NCBI GenBank assembly: GCA_963725215.1
Contig: CAVRXQ010000007.1
Coordinates: forward strand, 124,001 to 188,000
Length of the DNA stretch: 64,000 bases
Origin: CAVRXQ01 sp963725215
GTDB taxonomy: Bacteria > Actinomycetota > Acidimicrobiia > Acidimicrobiales > Bog-793
Direction of reading: 5' to 3'
Shown: positions 7,504 through 16,569 of the stretch, piece by piece
Layout: each line of letters starts with the position of its first letter
How positions within the stretch are numbered: the stretch's first letter is position 1
Made by a program: the position numbers and the translations under genes
Notes under the pieces: generated by a model
Databases searched by the model: none
What the model was told of the DNA's origin: nothing
The model's input: the letters and a program-made list of their open reading frames with translations, nothing else

Positions 7504-8603
7504 GCGAGCCCACGAAAAAGATCAGAGTCGCGATCGCCGGCGTCGGGAACTGCGCCAGCTCGCTTGTTCAAGGCGTCGAGTACTACCAAAGCGCCGACCC
7601 GAACGAGGCCGTGCCAGGTCTCATGCACGTCACGCTCGGCGGCTACCACGTCAATGACATCGAATTCGTGGCGGCGTTCGACGTCGACGCGGAGAAGGTC
7701 GGTCTCGAACTCGACAAGGCGATCTTCGCGGGGCACAACAACACGATCCGCTTCTCCGACGTGCCCGCAAGCGGGGTCGTGGTCGAGCGTGGTCCGACCC
7801 TCGACGGGCTCGGCAAGTACTACCGCGAGGTCGTCGAGGAGTCGCCGAAGCCTCCAGTCGACGTCGCGCAGGTGCTTCGTGACTCGGGCGCGGAGGTTCT
7901 CGTCGCCTACCTTCCGGTCGGTTCCGAGAAGGCGCAAAAGCACTACGCGCAGGCCGCGATCGACGCCGGGGTGGCCTTCGTCAACGCGATCCCGGTCTTC
8001 ATCGCGAGCGACCCGATTTGGGCTGAGAAGTTCAGCACGGCCGGCCTCCCGATCGTTGGCGACGACATCAAGAGCCAGGTCGGCGCCACGATCGTCCACC
8101 GGATGCTCGCCCGGCTCTTCGAAGACCGCGGCACGGTGCTCGACCGCACGTACCAGCTGAACGTGGGCGGGAACATGGACTTCAAGAACATGCTGGAACG
8201 CGAGCGCCTCGAGTCGAAAAAGATCTCGAAGACCCAGGCGGTCACGAGCCAGATCGAATCAGGGATCGCCCCGGAGTCGGTCCACATCGGACCCTCCGAC
8301 CACGTCGCGTGGCTCGAGGATCGCAAGTGGGCCTACATCCGGCTCGAGGGTCGGAACTTCGGTGACGTGCCGCTCAACCTCGAGTTGAAGCTCGAGGTCT
8401 GGGACTCGCCGAACTCGGCTGGCGTGATCATCGACGCACTGAGATGCGCGCGCATCGGACTGGATCGGGGCATCGCCGGACCGCTCGTCGGCCCGTCGGC
8501 GTACTTCATGAAATCTCCGCCGGTGCAGTTCCACGACGAAGAGGCCCGACAGCTCGTCGAGGCTTTCGCGGCCGGCACGGAGTCCGACAAACCGGCCAAC
8601 TGA
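7500..8603 (+). CDS. ino1: Inositol-3-phosphate synthase
   Basis: Converts glucose 6-phosphate to 1L-myo-inositol 3-phosphate using NAD, the entry to inositol lipids and mycothiol in actinobacteria. 367 residues, the short actinobacterial form. NAD-binding Rossmann motif VAIAGVGNCASSLVQG at the N-terminus, then GGYHVNDIEFVAAFDVD, VGDDIKSQVGATIVHR and LNVGGNMDFKNML, the catalytic core with Lys and Asp residues, and GPSDHVAWLEDRKWAYI. Co-translated with the PadR regulator upstream by an ATGA overlap. Cytoplasmic tetramer in relatives. Confidence 0.96.
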   Translation: MSEPTKKIRVAIAGVGNCASSLVQGVEYYQSADPNEAVPGLMHVTLGGYHVNDIEFVAAFDVDAEKVGLELDKAIFAGHNNTIRFSDVPASGVVVERGPTLDGLGKYYREVVEESPKPPVDVAQVLRDSGAEVLVAYLPVGSEKAQKHYAQAAIDAGVAFVNAIPVFIASDPIWAEKFSTAGLPIVGDDIKSQVGATIVHRMLARLFEDRGTVLDRTYQLNVGGNMDFKNMLERERLESKKISKTQAVTSQIESGIAPESVHIGPSDHVAWLEDRKWAYIRLEGRNFGDVPLNLELKLEVWDSPNSAGVIIDALRCARIGLDRGIAGPLVGPSAYFMKSPPVQFHDEEARQLVEAFAAGTESDKPAN

Positions 8604-8617
8604 GAAAAGAGCCGCAA

Positions 8618-8636
8618 CCCGGCGCGCTCAGCCGGG
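8618..8636. terminator. Small hairpin between convergent genes
   Basis: CCCGGC (8618-8623) pairs with GCCGGG (8631-8636) across a 7-nt loop, between the ends of ino1 and the convergent CCA-adding gene and overlapping the latter's stop codon. There is no T run, so terminator function is a guess from position. Confidence 0.3.
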
Positions 8637-10037
8637 GGCCGCTCCTTCGTCGGCCCACCATTGATCGAGCCGACGGGTGATCTCCTCTTTGCCGAGTTGG
8701 CCCTCGTCGAGACGGATTTCGAGCAGGTGCGCGAGCGCCTGTCCGACGAGCGGCCCAGGCCCGATGCCGAGGTGCGTCATCACCTCGTTTCCGTCGAGTT
8801 CGGGGCGGATCGCATCGAGCTCCTCACGAGCAGAAAGCTCCGCCAGCCGGGCTTCGAGCTCGTCGACTCGCGTCTCGAGCTCTCTTGCCCGCTCGACGTT
8901 GCGCGTCGTGCAATCGGCGCGCGTGAGCTCGTTCAGTCGCTCGAGCAACGGTCCTGCGTCGCGCGCGTACCGCCTGAGCGCGGAGTCGGTCCATCCCATC
9001 TTGTAGGTGTGAAAGCGGAGGTGGAGTTCGACGAGCCGCGAGATCGCGACGATCTCGTCTTGGGGATACCGCAACGCCTCAAGGCGGCGACGTGCCATGC
9101 GCGCCCCGACGACGTCGTGGTGATGGAAGCTCACTCCTTCCGGCCCGTACGCGCGCGTCGCCGGCTTGCCGATGTCGTGCAACAGCGCCGCGAGGCGCAG
9201 CACTTCGTCGGGGCGCGTCTTTCCGACAACGGCGATCGTGTGTGCGAGCACGTCTTTGTGCCGATGGATCGCATCCTGTTCGAGGGCGAGCGCGTTGAGC
9301 TCCGGCAGGAATTGATCGGAGAGTCCGGTCGAGACGACGAACCACAGCCCCGCTTCGGGATCGGGGAGAACGATCAGCCTGTTGAGCTCGTCGCGAATCC
9401 GCTCCGCGGAGACGATGGACAGTCGATCGGCGAGCTTTCGTACCGCGGCGGTCAGCTCTTCGGTCGGCTGAAGCCCGTAACCGGCGATGAAGCGCGCGGC
9501 GCGAAGCATCCGCAGCGGGTCATCGCTGAACGACGTCTCGGGCGCGAGCGGAGTGCGCAACGTCCGCGACCCGAGGTCCGCGAGTCCGTCGAATGGATCG
9601 ATGAGCTCCAGTTCCGGAAGCGAAAGCGCCATCGCGTTCACGGTGAAGTCGCGCCGGGATAGATCGGTGACGACGTCGTCGCCGAATTGCACCTCGGGCT
9701 TTCTTGATTCTGAGACGTACACCTCGGCGCGATGGGTCGTGATCTCGAAACGGCGGCCGTCGTGGGACGCGCCGATCGTCCCGAAGCGCTTTCCCTGCAG
9801 CCACACGGTGTCGGCCCATCCGTCGACGAGGCGTTCGATCTCTTCCGGGCGCGCGTCGGTCGTGAGGTCAATGTCCGATTGCGTCCCGGAGGCTTCTCCG
9901 CCCCCCGGTGCCCCGGCGACGGCGTCGCGCACGGGACCGCCGACGAGGAAGATGCGATAGCCCGCGGCGACGAATCGTCGCGCGAGCTCTTTGGTCTCGT
10001 CGACGATCGGTTGGACGCGCTCCGGGATCACCGCCAC
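8628..10037 (-). CDS. pcnA: CCA tRNA nucleotidyltransferase with HD domain
   Basis: Class II nucleotidyltransferase that adds or repairs the CCA end of tRNAs; 469 residues, GTG start. N-terminal head: FLVGGPVRDAVAG, the catalytic acidic pair in SDIDLTTDARPEEIE, RRDFTVNAMAL, and the ATP/CTP-selecting region ERIRDELNRLI. The middle contains an HD phosphohydrolase domain, LAALLHDIGKPATRA, with the later HHHDVVGARMARRRLEALR. It occupies the place of Rv3907c (pcnA) in M. tuberculosis, divergent from the DUF6049-murJ run. The gap to the divergent gene is about 110 nt. Symbol assigned by synteny. Confidence 0.93.
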   Translation of the reverse strand: MAVIPERVQPIVDETKELARRFVAAGYRIFLVGGPVRDAVAGAPGGGEASGTQSDIDLTTDARPEEIERLVDGWADTVWLQGKRFGTIGASHDGRRFEITTHRAEVYVSESRKPEVQFGDDVVTDLSRRDFTVNAMALSLPELELIDPFDGLADLGSRTLRTPLAPETSFSDDPLRMLRAARFIAGYGLQPTEELTAAVRKLADRLSIVSAERIRDELNRLIVLPDPEAGLWFVVSTGLSDQFLPELNALALEQDAIHRHKDVLAHTIAVVGKTRPDEVLRLAALLHDIGKPATRAYGPEGVSFHHHDVVGARMARRRLEALRYPQDEIVAISRLVELHLRFHTYKMGWTDSALRRYARDAGPLLERLNELTRADCTTRNVERARELETRVDELEARLAELSAREELDAIRPELDGNEVMTHLGIGPGPLVGQALAHLLEIRLDEGQLGKEEITRRLDQWWADEGAAPG

Positions 10038-10150
10038 GACGGTAGCGGTTGGCTTTCGCGCATCTGGAAGACGTTCGATCCTTCACGACCTGGTTTTCGT
10101 CCGAAAGTAGGCTCCCTGCGAGCGGGGACCGAACGGAGGACGTCTCACCC

Positions 10151-12268
10151 TTGGCCTGCTCTCCGGCGCGTCGCATTCGACGATTCGCGCGCGTGCGACA
10201 CGCGTTGTTGTCCTGCGCGCTCGCATCGATCGCGCTCGGTACCGCTGGAGCCGCGATTCCAGCACTGGCTCTTCGTGCCCAGGCGTCAGAGAACACGTCG
10301 TTCAGCCTCATTTCGGAGTCGGACTCCGTCGGCCCGCACACGAAGTTGAATCTCTCGTTCCGTGTGCGCTCTCCTCTCCCGACGACCGAGCTCGGCGTGA
10401 AGCTGACGCTGTACTCCCGCCTCACGAGCCGGTACTCGTTCGGACTCTCCGAGACCGGGAAGGAGCCTGCGAGTGAGCTCGTGCTCGGGGCGACTCCGAT
10501 AATCCCGCTCGATGACCTCCTCCGCGGCCTCTCGCCGAACGCCGCGGCGTCGTTAAAGGTGCGCGTCGTGACCGCGCCGAGCGCGCGCTCGTCAAAGCTC
10601 GCCTCCCCTGTGCTAGCGCTCGACTGCCTGCCGGGCGCCTGCGACGGGGTCTACCCACTCGAAGTCGTCGTGGTCGATCGCACAACCGATAAACCACTCG
10701 CCTCGATCACGAGCGACGTGATCTACGTCGGAGGAACCGCCGGGACGTATCGGTTGAACGTCGCCGTCGTCTTCTCGATCGGAACTGGTCTTGGCCTCGC
10801 GCCCGACGGTGCGTCGACCGTCTCGCTTCGTCGGATCACCGCGCTCGAGAAATTCGTGAGCGCGATCGGGGCGCAAACTCGCACCGCGATGACCCTCAAC
10901 GCTTACTCCCAGATCCTTCTCGCCCTGGAGCGCTCACACGAAAAGCGCGCGAAGCACACGCTCACCCGGCTGCGGTCTCTCGTCGCGAGCGGTGGCGCCT
11001 CGGGAAACCTTGAGGTGCTCGACTCACCGTTCACAGAGGTCAGCGCGACGGAGCTTTCGCGCGCCGGGTTGGTTCGCGACCTCAAGCGCCAGTTCGCGAC
11101 CGGCCACGCCATCTCGCGACGACTCGTCGGTGCCCAGGAGACCGGCACTTCATATCTCGCGACGAGCGACATCGACCAGGCGACCGTCGCCACCTTGCGC
11201 TCAGTCGGCATAAGCCGACTTGTCGTCCCCGAGGCGAGCATCACACCTACGGAGGTCACGACACCAACCGCGCCATTCATGCTCCAGAGTGGATCCACAA
11301 CAACGACCGGCGCGCCGGAGGGCTTAGTCGCCGACGCGGGACTCGCGTCGCAGCTTCACTCGAGTTCCGACCCCGTGGTGGCCGCGCACAACTTCCTCGC
11401 TGATCTCGCGCAGACCTTCTTCGAAGAGCCGTTCTCGACAGGACCCCGAGGCGTCGTCGTTGCGCCGACCGAGCTCCCGAGTTCTTCCCGCATCGTGTCG
11501 ATCGTGCTGAACGGACTGCGTTCGATTCCGATCCTGCACTCGATGACCCTCGACGAGCTGTACTCCGCGGTCCCCATCGGGTCGAACGCCGAGCCGCGCT
11601 CGGTCAGGCTGACCGGCGGACGCGGAGGGGGAGGGAGTCACCTCGGACACGAGATCAGCTCGGCACGGTCGATGCTCACCGACCTCCAGTCCGTCATCCC
11701 CGACGACGCCGCGTTCTTGAACCGCACCCGCGCGGCGATCCTGCTCGCCGAAACCAACGGGATCGCCGGGTCTTCCTTGTCCCGTTACCTCGACCAGCCG
11801 AATTCGGCGTTCGCGGCGGTGCGCAGCTCACTTGCGCTCTCGGGAACCCGCACTGTCACAATCGGTCAGCACAGGGCGCGAATTCCTGTCACGTTTGACT
11901 CGAACTTTCCGAGCATCGTCCATGCGGACCTAGAGATCTCGAGTGGAGCGATCGCGCTGTCGTCCGGAGAGGTTTCGCAACCGATCGTCCTCGCGCGTAA
12001 GAACTCCGAGCACGCTGTGACCGTGACGACGAGGACCTCTGGCGTGTCCACGTTGAACGTCGAACTCGTCTCTCCGGTCGGAAAGGTGGTGTTGCTCCAG
12101 GGCGGGATCACCATCAGGTCGACCGCGTTCTCGATCGTCGCCGTCATCATCTCGGCGGTCGCGCTGTTCATCCTGCTCGCGTGGTGGGTTCGCACGATGC
12201 TCCGCCGTCGTCGCCGTCATGCTCACGAGCGCGAGCTCCAGAACGTGTCGAGCGCGGCGTCGGCGTGA
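10151..12268 (+). CDS. DUF6049-type secreted, membrane-anchored protein
   Basis: Large extracytoplasmic protein anchored by one C-terminal helix; about 705 residues. I choose TTG 10151, with GGAGGA 10 nt upstream, giving an Arg-rich start and signal peptide (SCALASIALGTAGAAIPALA); an earlier TTG at 10049 and a later GTG at 10193 are alternatives. The body has no enzyme motif I recognise and includes a Gly-rich stretch (GGRGGGGSHLG). The C-terminus has a membrane helix (VAVIISAVALFILLAWWV) and a basic tail. The gene sits directly before murJ, as Rv3909 does in M. tuberculosis, and overlaps it by 4 nt (GTGA). A role with the lipid II flippase is inferred from this linkage. Confidence 0.85.
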   Translation: MACSPARRIRRFARVRHALLSCALASIALGTAGAAIPALALRAQASENTSFSLISESDSVGPHTKLNLSFRVRSPLPTTELGVKLTLYSRLTSRYSFGLSETGKEPASELVLGATPIIPLDDLLRGLSPNAAASLKVRVVTAPSARSSKLASPVLALDCLPGACDGVYPLEVVVVDRTTDKPLASITSDVIYVGGTAGTYRLNVAVVFSIGTGLGLAPDGASTVSLRRITALEKFVSAIGAQTRTAMTLNAYSQILLALERSHEKRAKHTLTRLRSLVASGGASGNLEVLDSPFTEVSATELSRAGLVRDLKRQFATGHAISRRLVGAQETGTSYLATSDIDQATVATLRSVGISRLVVPEASITPTEVTTPTAPFMLQSGSTTTTGAPEGLVADAGLASQLHSSSDPVVAAHNFLADLAQTFFEEPFSTGPRGVVVAPTELPSSSRIVSIVLNGLRSIPILHSMTLDELYSAVPIGSNAEPRSVRLTGGRGGGGSHLGHEISSARSMLTDLQSVIPDDAAFLNRTRAAILLAETNGIAGSSLSRYLDQPNSAFAAVRSSLALSGTRTVTIGQHRARIPVTFDSNFPSIVHADLEISSGAIALSSGEVSQPIVLARKNSEHAVTVTTRTSGVSTLNVELVSPVGKVVLLQGGITIRSTAFSIVAVIISAVALFILLAWWVRTMLRRRRRHAHERELQNVSSAASA

Positions 12269-13938
12269 GCGAAGCGATGCCGCCGGTGATAGCGACCGGC
12301 GCGACGTCATCAAGGAGCAGATCTGCGCGCCTCGCCCGGGCGTCGTTTGGTACCGGACTCGGAACCGTTGCCTCGCGCCTCACCGGTCTCGCCCGACTGA
12401 TCGTCCTCGCCTACGCGCTCGGGGGATTGCGACTCGCCGACGCGTTCAACCTGGCGAACAACACCCCGAACATGATCCACGACCTCGTCCTCGGAGGGGT
12501 GCTCGCCGCGACGTTCGTTCCAGTCTTCGTCGAACGCCTCTCGACCCGTCCCGAAGCCGAAGCGAACGAGTCCATCTCGGCCGTCGTGAGCTTGGCGCTC
12601 GTCGGCCTCGTTGCAGCCACCGTGATCTTCGTCGTCGCCGCGCCAGCGCTGATCACGTTGTTCACCTTCGGCAAAGCCACACCTCAGGAACACTCCATCG
12701 CGGTCGAGCTGCTGCGCATGTTCGCACCCCAGCTCCTTTTCTACGGAGCGATCAGCCTGATGGCCGCGGTGCTCGCGACGAAAGACCGATTCGGCGCGGT
12801 CGGAGTCGTTCCAGTCGTCAACAACGTGATCGGGATCATCGTCTTCGCGTTGTTCGCGGCGATGGCGCGTCACGCCTCCGTCGACTATGTCGAGCACCAC
12901 CAATCACTGGTCTATCTGCTCGGGATCGGAACAACGCTCGGCGTCGCCGCGCAGGCCACGTGCCTCGTGCCTTCGATGCGGAGGGCACGCACGCGACTGC
13001 GCTTTGTCTGGCGGCCGAAGGACCCCGCGATCAGGACGATCATCTCGCTATCGGGTTGGACCTTCGGCTTCGTCATCGCGAACCAGCTCGCGTTGTTCAT
13101 CGTCTTGGCGCTCGAGTTCCACGTGGGTCCCGGAGCGGTGAGCGCGTACACCTACGCGTACACGTTCTTCCAGTTTCCCTTCGCGGTCGTAGCAACCTCG
13201 ATCATCAACGTCGCCTCGCCCGATCTCGCGCGCCTGGCGACGCGCCACGAGTGGCGGTCCGTGGGCCAGCGATTCGGCGTCGCGACCAAACAGGTTCTCG
13301 CGCTGGTCCTGCCGGCGATGGTCGGCTATCTGCTGCTCGCCCGTTCGGCGGTCACCTTGCTCATCGAACACGGTCACGAAGGGCCGCACGCCGCGGACCT
13401 GACCTCGTCCGTCCTCGTGCTCTTCGCCCTGGGATTGCCCGGGTACTGCGTGTTCTTCCTGGCGACCCGAACGTTCCAGGCGATTCAGGACACTCGGACG
13501 GCGTTCGTCATGTACGTGATCGAGAACGGCCTCAACGTGCTCGTCGCGTTCTTGTTGTACAAGCCGCTCGGCGTTCGCGGTCTCGCGCTCGCATACTCGA
13601 TCGCCTACAGCGTCGCTGGGCTCGTGGCCGTGGTCGTGTTGCGCGAGCGGCTTGGCACGATCGGAGGACGGGCCGTCGTCAATGCCACGGCACGTTTCGT
13701 CGTGTTGTCGGGAGTGATGGCTGTCGTCGTCGCGATCGTCGTCACCATCGTCGGCACGAGCCTCGGCGCGTTCGGGTGGGTGCGCCTGTTCGTCGCCGTC
13801 GCATCAGGTGGCGTCGCTTACCTCGGCGCAGCGGGCATCGCGGCAAGCATCAGTTCCTGGCAAACTGCCCGCCGACGGACGCCACCGCGCGTCCACGGTG
13901 CGAGGGGGAAAAGTGGCAGGCGTCCGCATCGTCACTGA
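12265..13938 (+). CDS. murJ: Lipid II flippase MurJ (MviN family)
   Basis: Multi-spanning transporter of the MATE-like MviN family that flips lipid II across the membrane for peptidoglycan synthesis. 557 residues from GTG 12265, which overlaps the upstream stop by 4 nt. Family signature near the N-terminus: ASFGTGLGTVASRLTGLARL and ADAFNLANNTPNMIHDLVLG, then VLAATFVPVF and about 14 hydrophobic segments. A longer reading starting at 12181 exists but lacks support. A basic C-terminal tail overlaps the following degV gene by 26 nt. The tail is short; I see no clear pseudokinase extension like that of the mycobacterial protein. Confidence 0.95.
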   Translation: MSEAMPPVIATGATSSRSRSARLARASFGTGLGTVASRLTGLARLIVLAYALGGLRLADAFNLANNTPNMIHDLVLGGVLAATFVPVFVERLSTRPEAEANESISAVVSLALVGLVAATVIFVVAAPALITLFTFGKATPQEHSIAVELLRMFAPQLLFYGAISLMAAVLATKDRFGAVGVVPVVNNVIGIIVFALFAAMARHASVDYVEHHQSLVYLLGIGTTLGVAAQATCLVPSMRRARTRLRFVWRPKDPAIRTIISLSGWTFGFVIANQLALFIVLALEFHVGPGAVSAYTYAYTFFQFPFAVVATSIINVASPDLARLATRHEWRSVGQRFGVATKQVLALVLPAMVGYLLLARSAVTLLIEHGHEGPHAADLTSSVLVLFALGLPGYCVFFLATRTFQAIQDTRTAFVMYVIENGLNVLVAFLLYKPLGVRGLALAYSIAYSVAGLVAVVVLRERLGTIGGRAVVNATARFVVLSGVMAVVVAIVVTIVGTSLGAFGWVRLFVAVASGGVAYLGAAGIAASISSWQTARRRTPPRVHGARGKSGRRPHRH

Positions 13939-14752
13939 CAACGGTTGCGATCTGCCCGACGCGCTCGTGAACAAACACGGCATCGTCGTCGTGCCGATCG
14001 AAGTCCGGCTCGGCAACCATTCCGCGGACGAGATGCGCGATGTTTCGCCAACGCGTTTTTGGGAGCTCACAAAGAACGAGCGCGAGATCGCCGAGACCTC
14101 CGCGCCCGCTCCCGGCGCGTTCGCCGCAGCATTCGCCGAGGCGGCAAACGACGGCTGTGCCGGCGTTGTCTGCGTGACGCTTTCGTCGGGGCTCTCCGCG
14201 ACGCATCAGTCCGCGGTGGTGGGAGCGACTTCGGCCCCGCACGGTTTCCCCGTCGTCGTCGTCGACTCCCTTCTAGCAACCGTCGGTGAGGGCCTCGTCG
14301 TTTTGGAGGCAGCGGAGCTCGCGGAGGCCGGACAGGACACCGCCCAAATCGCCGCGGCGCTCAGTTCAGCGATTGAGCACGTCGAGGTGTTCGGGACCTT
14401 GGACACCCTTGAGTGGTTGCGCCGAGGCGGTCGCATCGGTGCCGCGCAAGCCTTTCTGGGCTCGCTCCTATCGATCAAGCCGGTGGTCGAGGTGCGCAAC
14501 GGGGTGGTGGAACCGGAGTCTCGGCAAAGGACGCGGGCGCGATCTCTCGAATACGTCGCCGAGAAGGTGCGTGGCGCGGGGAAGCTGAAGCGACTCGCGA
14601 TCGCGCACGCTGCCGCGGACGACGTCGCGGAGATGCAACGCCTCCTCGCGCCCGCCTTCCCGCCCGAGGAGACGATCTTGACCTACATCGGACCGATCAT
14701 TGGCGCCCATACCGGGCCCGGCACTATCGGCGTCGCGCTACAACGCGCTTGA
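13913..14752 (+). CDS. DegV-family fatty-acid-binding protein
   Basis: DegV/FakB-like protein, 279 residues, that binds a fatty acid, in known cases for a fatty-acid kinase. VRIVTDNGCDLPDALVNKHG and VVPIEVRLG at the start, then the Thr/Ser motif ETSAPAPGAFAAAF, VCVTLSSGLSATHQSA, and VFGTLDTLEWLRRGGRIGAA, all family features. GTG 13913 is preceded by GAGGGGGA. It overlaps the murJ end by 26 nt. A second DegV lies at 60586-61416. No FakA kinase gene is in the window. Confidence 0.92.
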   Translation: MAGVRIVTDNGCDLPDALVNKHGIVVVPIEVRLGNHSADEMRDVSPTRFWELTKNEREIAETSAPAPGAFAAAFAEAANDGCAGVVCVTLSSGLSATHQSAVVGATSAPHGFPVVVVDSLLATVGEGLVVLEAAELAEAGQDTAQIAAALSSAIEHVEVFGTLDTLEWLRRGGRIGAAQAFLGSLLSIKPVVEVRNGVVEPESRQRTRARSLEYVAEKVRGAGKLKRLAIAHAAADDVAEMQRLLAPAFPPEETILTYIGPIIGAHTGPGTIGVALQRA

Positions 14753-14794
14753 CGAAAACCTCATCCGGCACGACCGTGTCGTAGTCTCCATGAG

Positions 14795-15124
14795 GTGGCC
14801 GAGGAGTCGACGTCGTCGGGAGTACGCGAGCTCGGGGAAAGGCTCCAAGGCGCGGTGGAGTCGGCGTCCGCCGCGGCGATCGAGAAAGTGACGCGACCGA
14901 TCCTCACCCTCCTGCGTTGGACGATCCTCGCCGCCCTCGTCGCTTCGTTGCTCGCTTTCGTCCTTGCGGCGGTCGTCATCGGTCTCGTCCGGGTTTTCGA
15001 TGCCAACGTCTTTGCGCACCAGGTGTGGGCGACCGACTTCGTCGTGGCGGGAATCTTCTGTGGGAGCGGGGGGTTGTTCTGGGTGCTCAGCGCAAAGAAA
15101 AAGCGAGGTGAGAGCGCTGAATAA
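14795..15124 (+). CDS. Small two-helix membrane protein
   Basis: 109 residues, GTG start. Hydrophilic N-terminal part with a possible amphipathic helix (VRELGERLQGAVESASAAAI), then two membrane segments (ILAALVASLLAFVLAAVVIG and FVVAGIFCGSGGLFWVLSA) and a basic tail KKKRGESAE. I do not recognise a named family; small two-helix proteins occur at this place before trxB in related genomes, but that is memory and unchecked. It overlaps the trxB start by 17 nt, so the two are probably co-translated. Confidence 0.75.
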   Translation: MAEESTSSGVRELGERLQGAVESASAAAIEKVTRPILTLLRWTILAALVASLLAFVLAAVVIGLVRVFDANVFAHQVWATDFVVAGIFCGSGGLFWVLSAKKKRGESAE

Positions 15125-16115
15125 CCACGTTGTTGATGTTGATCCCTCGTTCGAATCCGAGCCGAGGGAGGTCGTGATCCTGGGCTCAGGTCCGGCCGGA
15201 CTGACCGCGGCCGTTTACGCGGCGCGCGCGGATCTCCGCCCTCTCGTCTTGGAGGGTGAACCGTCCTCGACGAGCGACCAGCCCGGGGGCCAGTTGATGA
15301 CCACGACCGAAGTCGAGAACTTCCCGGGCTTCCCAAAGGCGGTCATGGGCCCGGACCTGATGACCCTCATGAGGGACCAGGCCGAGCGGTTCGGCGCGGA
15401 GCTCGTCACGAAAAAGGCGACCCGCGTGGATTTGTCGCGGCGGCCGTTCGGGATCTACACGGGTGACGTGGATGCATCGCATCCCGATATATTGGCGCGC
15501 TCGCTCATCATCGCGACCGGTGCGCGTTCTTTGACGCTCGGGGTTCCCGGCGAAGCGGAGTTGCTCGGTCACGGGGTCTCGACGTGCGCCACGTGCGACG
15601 GATTCTTTTTCCGCGACAAGACGATTGCCGTCGTCGGCGGTGGGGACTCCGCTCTCGAAGAGGCGCTCTTCCTTACGCGCTTTGGTGATTCGGTGCGCGT
15701 GATCCATCGCCGCAAGGAGTTGCGCGCGTCGAAGATCATGCAAGATCGGGCGTTCGCGAACGAGAAGATCTCGTTCCTGTTTGACACCGTAGTCACGCGC
15801 ATCCTCGGCGAGACGAAGGTGACCGGAATTGAAATCAAAGACATCGTTACAGGTGATGTGCGCGAGCTCGCCGTCGACGGAGTGTTCGTCGCCATTGGCC
15901 ACGCTCCGAACACCGATCTGTTCAAGGGTCAGATCGACATGGACGAGGCGGGCTACATCAGCACCCACGACGGCACCGCTACGAGCGTGCCTGGGGTGTT
16001 CGCGGCAGGCGACGTCCAAGACCATATCTACCGCCAGGCGGTCACCTCTGCCGGTTCCGGTTCCATGGCTGCGCTCGACGCCGATCGGTTCCTTGCCGAG
16101 GAATCACGAGCCTGA
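15108..16115 (+). CDS. trxB: Thioredoxin-disulfide reductase
   Basis: NADPH-dependent flavoenzyme that reduces thioredoxin; 335 residues. FAD-binding VVILGSGPAGLTAAVYAARA, active site CATC (Cys 160 and Cys 163) in STCATCDGFFFRDK, NADPH-binding IAVVGGGDSALEEALFL with the downstream HRRKELRAS, and C-terminal FAD motif GVFAAGDVQDHIYRQAVTSA. I choose GTG 15108; no strong Shine-Dalgarno is seen and it overlaps the upstream small gene, so coupling is likely. Directly followed by trxA, the order of Rv3913-Rv3914. Confidence 0.95.
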   Translation: MRALNNHVVDVDPSFESEPREVVILGSGPAGLTAAVYAARADLRPLVLEGEPSSTSDQPGGQLMTTTEVENFPGFPKAVMGPDLMTLMRDQAERFGAELVTKKATRVDLSRRPFGIYTGDVDASHPDILARSLIIATGARSLTLGVPGEAELLGHGVSTCATCDGFFFRDKTIAVVGGGDSALEEALFLTRFGDSVRVIHRRKELRASKIMQDRAFANEKISFLFDTVVTRILGETKVTGIEIKDIVTGDVRELAVDGVFVAIGHAPNTDLFKGQIDMDEAGYISTHDGTATSVPGVFAAGDVQDHIYRQAVTSAGSGSMAALDADRFLAEESRA

Positions 16116-16189
16116 GCGACCCGGGAATGTGCCGGTTCGCCGGCACGTTAAACGTGGTGGACCCGACAGGAAGACAAAGGAGCAAGAAG

Positions 16190-16513
16190 GTGTCAATTGC
16201 CCTCGCGGTGACCGACAGCACGTTCGACGAGGAGGTCACCCATTCGACGACACCGGTTCTTGTCGACTTCTGGGCTGAGTGGTGCGGACCGTGCCGGATG
16301 GTCGCGCCGATCCTCGATGAGATCGCCGCGGAGAAGAAGGAAGCCATCCGCATCGTCAAGTTGAACGTCGACGACAACATCGCGACCGCGCGCCGCTTCG
16401 ACGTACTGTCGATCCCGACGCTGATCCTTTTTAAAGATGGTGAAGCGAAGGTGCGCATCGTCGGCGCGAAGCCGAAGTCGGCACTGTTGGCCGACCTCGA
16501 AGGCCACCTGTAA
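16190..16513 (+). CDS. trxA: Thioredoxin
   Basis: Cytoplasmic disulfide reductase, 107 residues, reduced by the adjacent TrxB. Active site FWAEWCGPCRMVAP with Cys 32 and Cys 35; cis-proline motif SIPTLILFKDGE; conserved NVDDN. GTG 16190 is chosen because AAAGGAG lies 7 nt upstream; a longer reading from 16127 has no such site. 74 nt downstream of trxB in the same direction. Confidence 0.96.
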   Translation: MSIALAVTDSTFDEEVTHSTTPVLVDFWAEWCGPCRMVAPILDEIAAEKKEAIRIVKLNVDDNIATARRFDVLSIPTLILFKDGEAKVRIVGAKPKSALLADLEGHL

Positions 16514-16569
16514 TCGCTTCCTCGCGTTTCGCCTTCTAGAAGGCGGCAGGCGAGCCCTAGCATGCCCAC

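Noticed and set aside
12219..13970. 583-residue open frame overlapping murJ
   Set aside because: It is an Arg-rich frame of the murJ and DUF6049 coding sequence; murJ itself has family motifs and membrane helices.
15186..16025. 279-residue minus-strand frame across trxB
   Set aside because: Antisense to trxB; composition typical of high-GC shadow frames.
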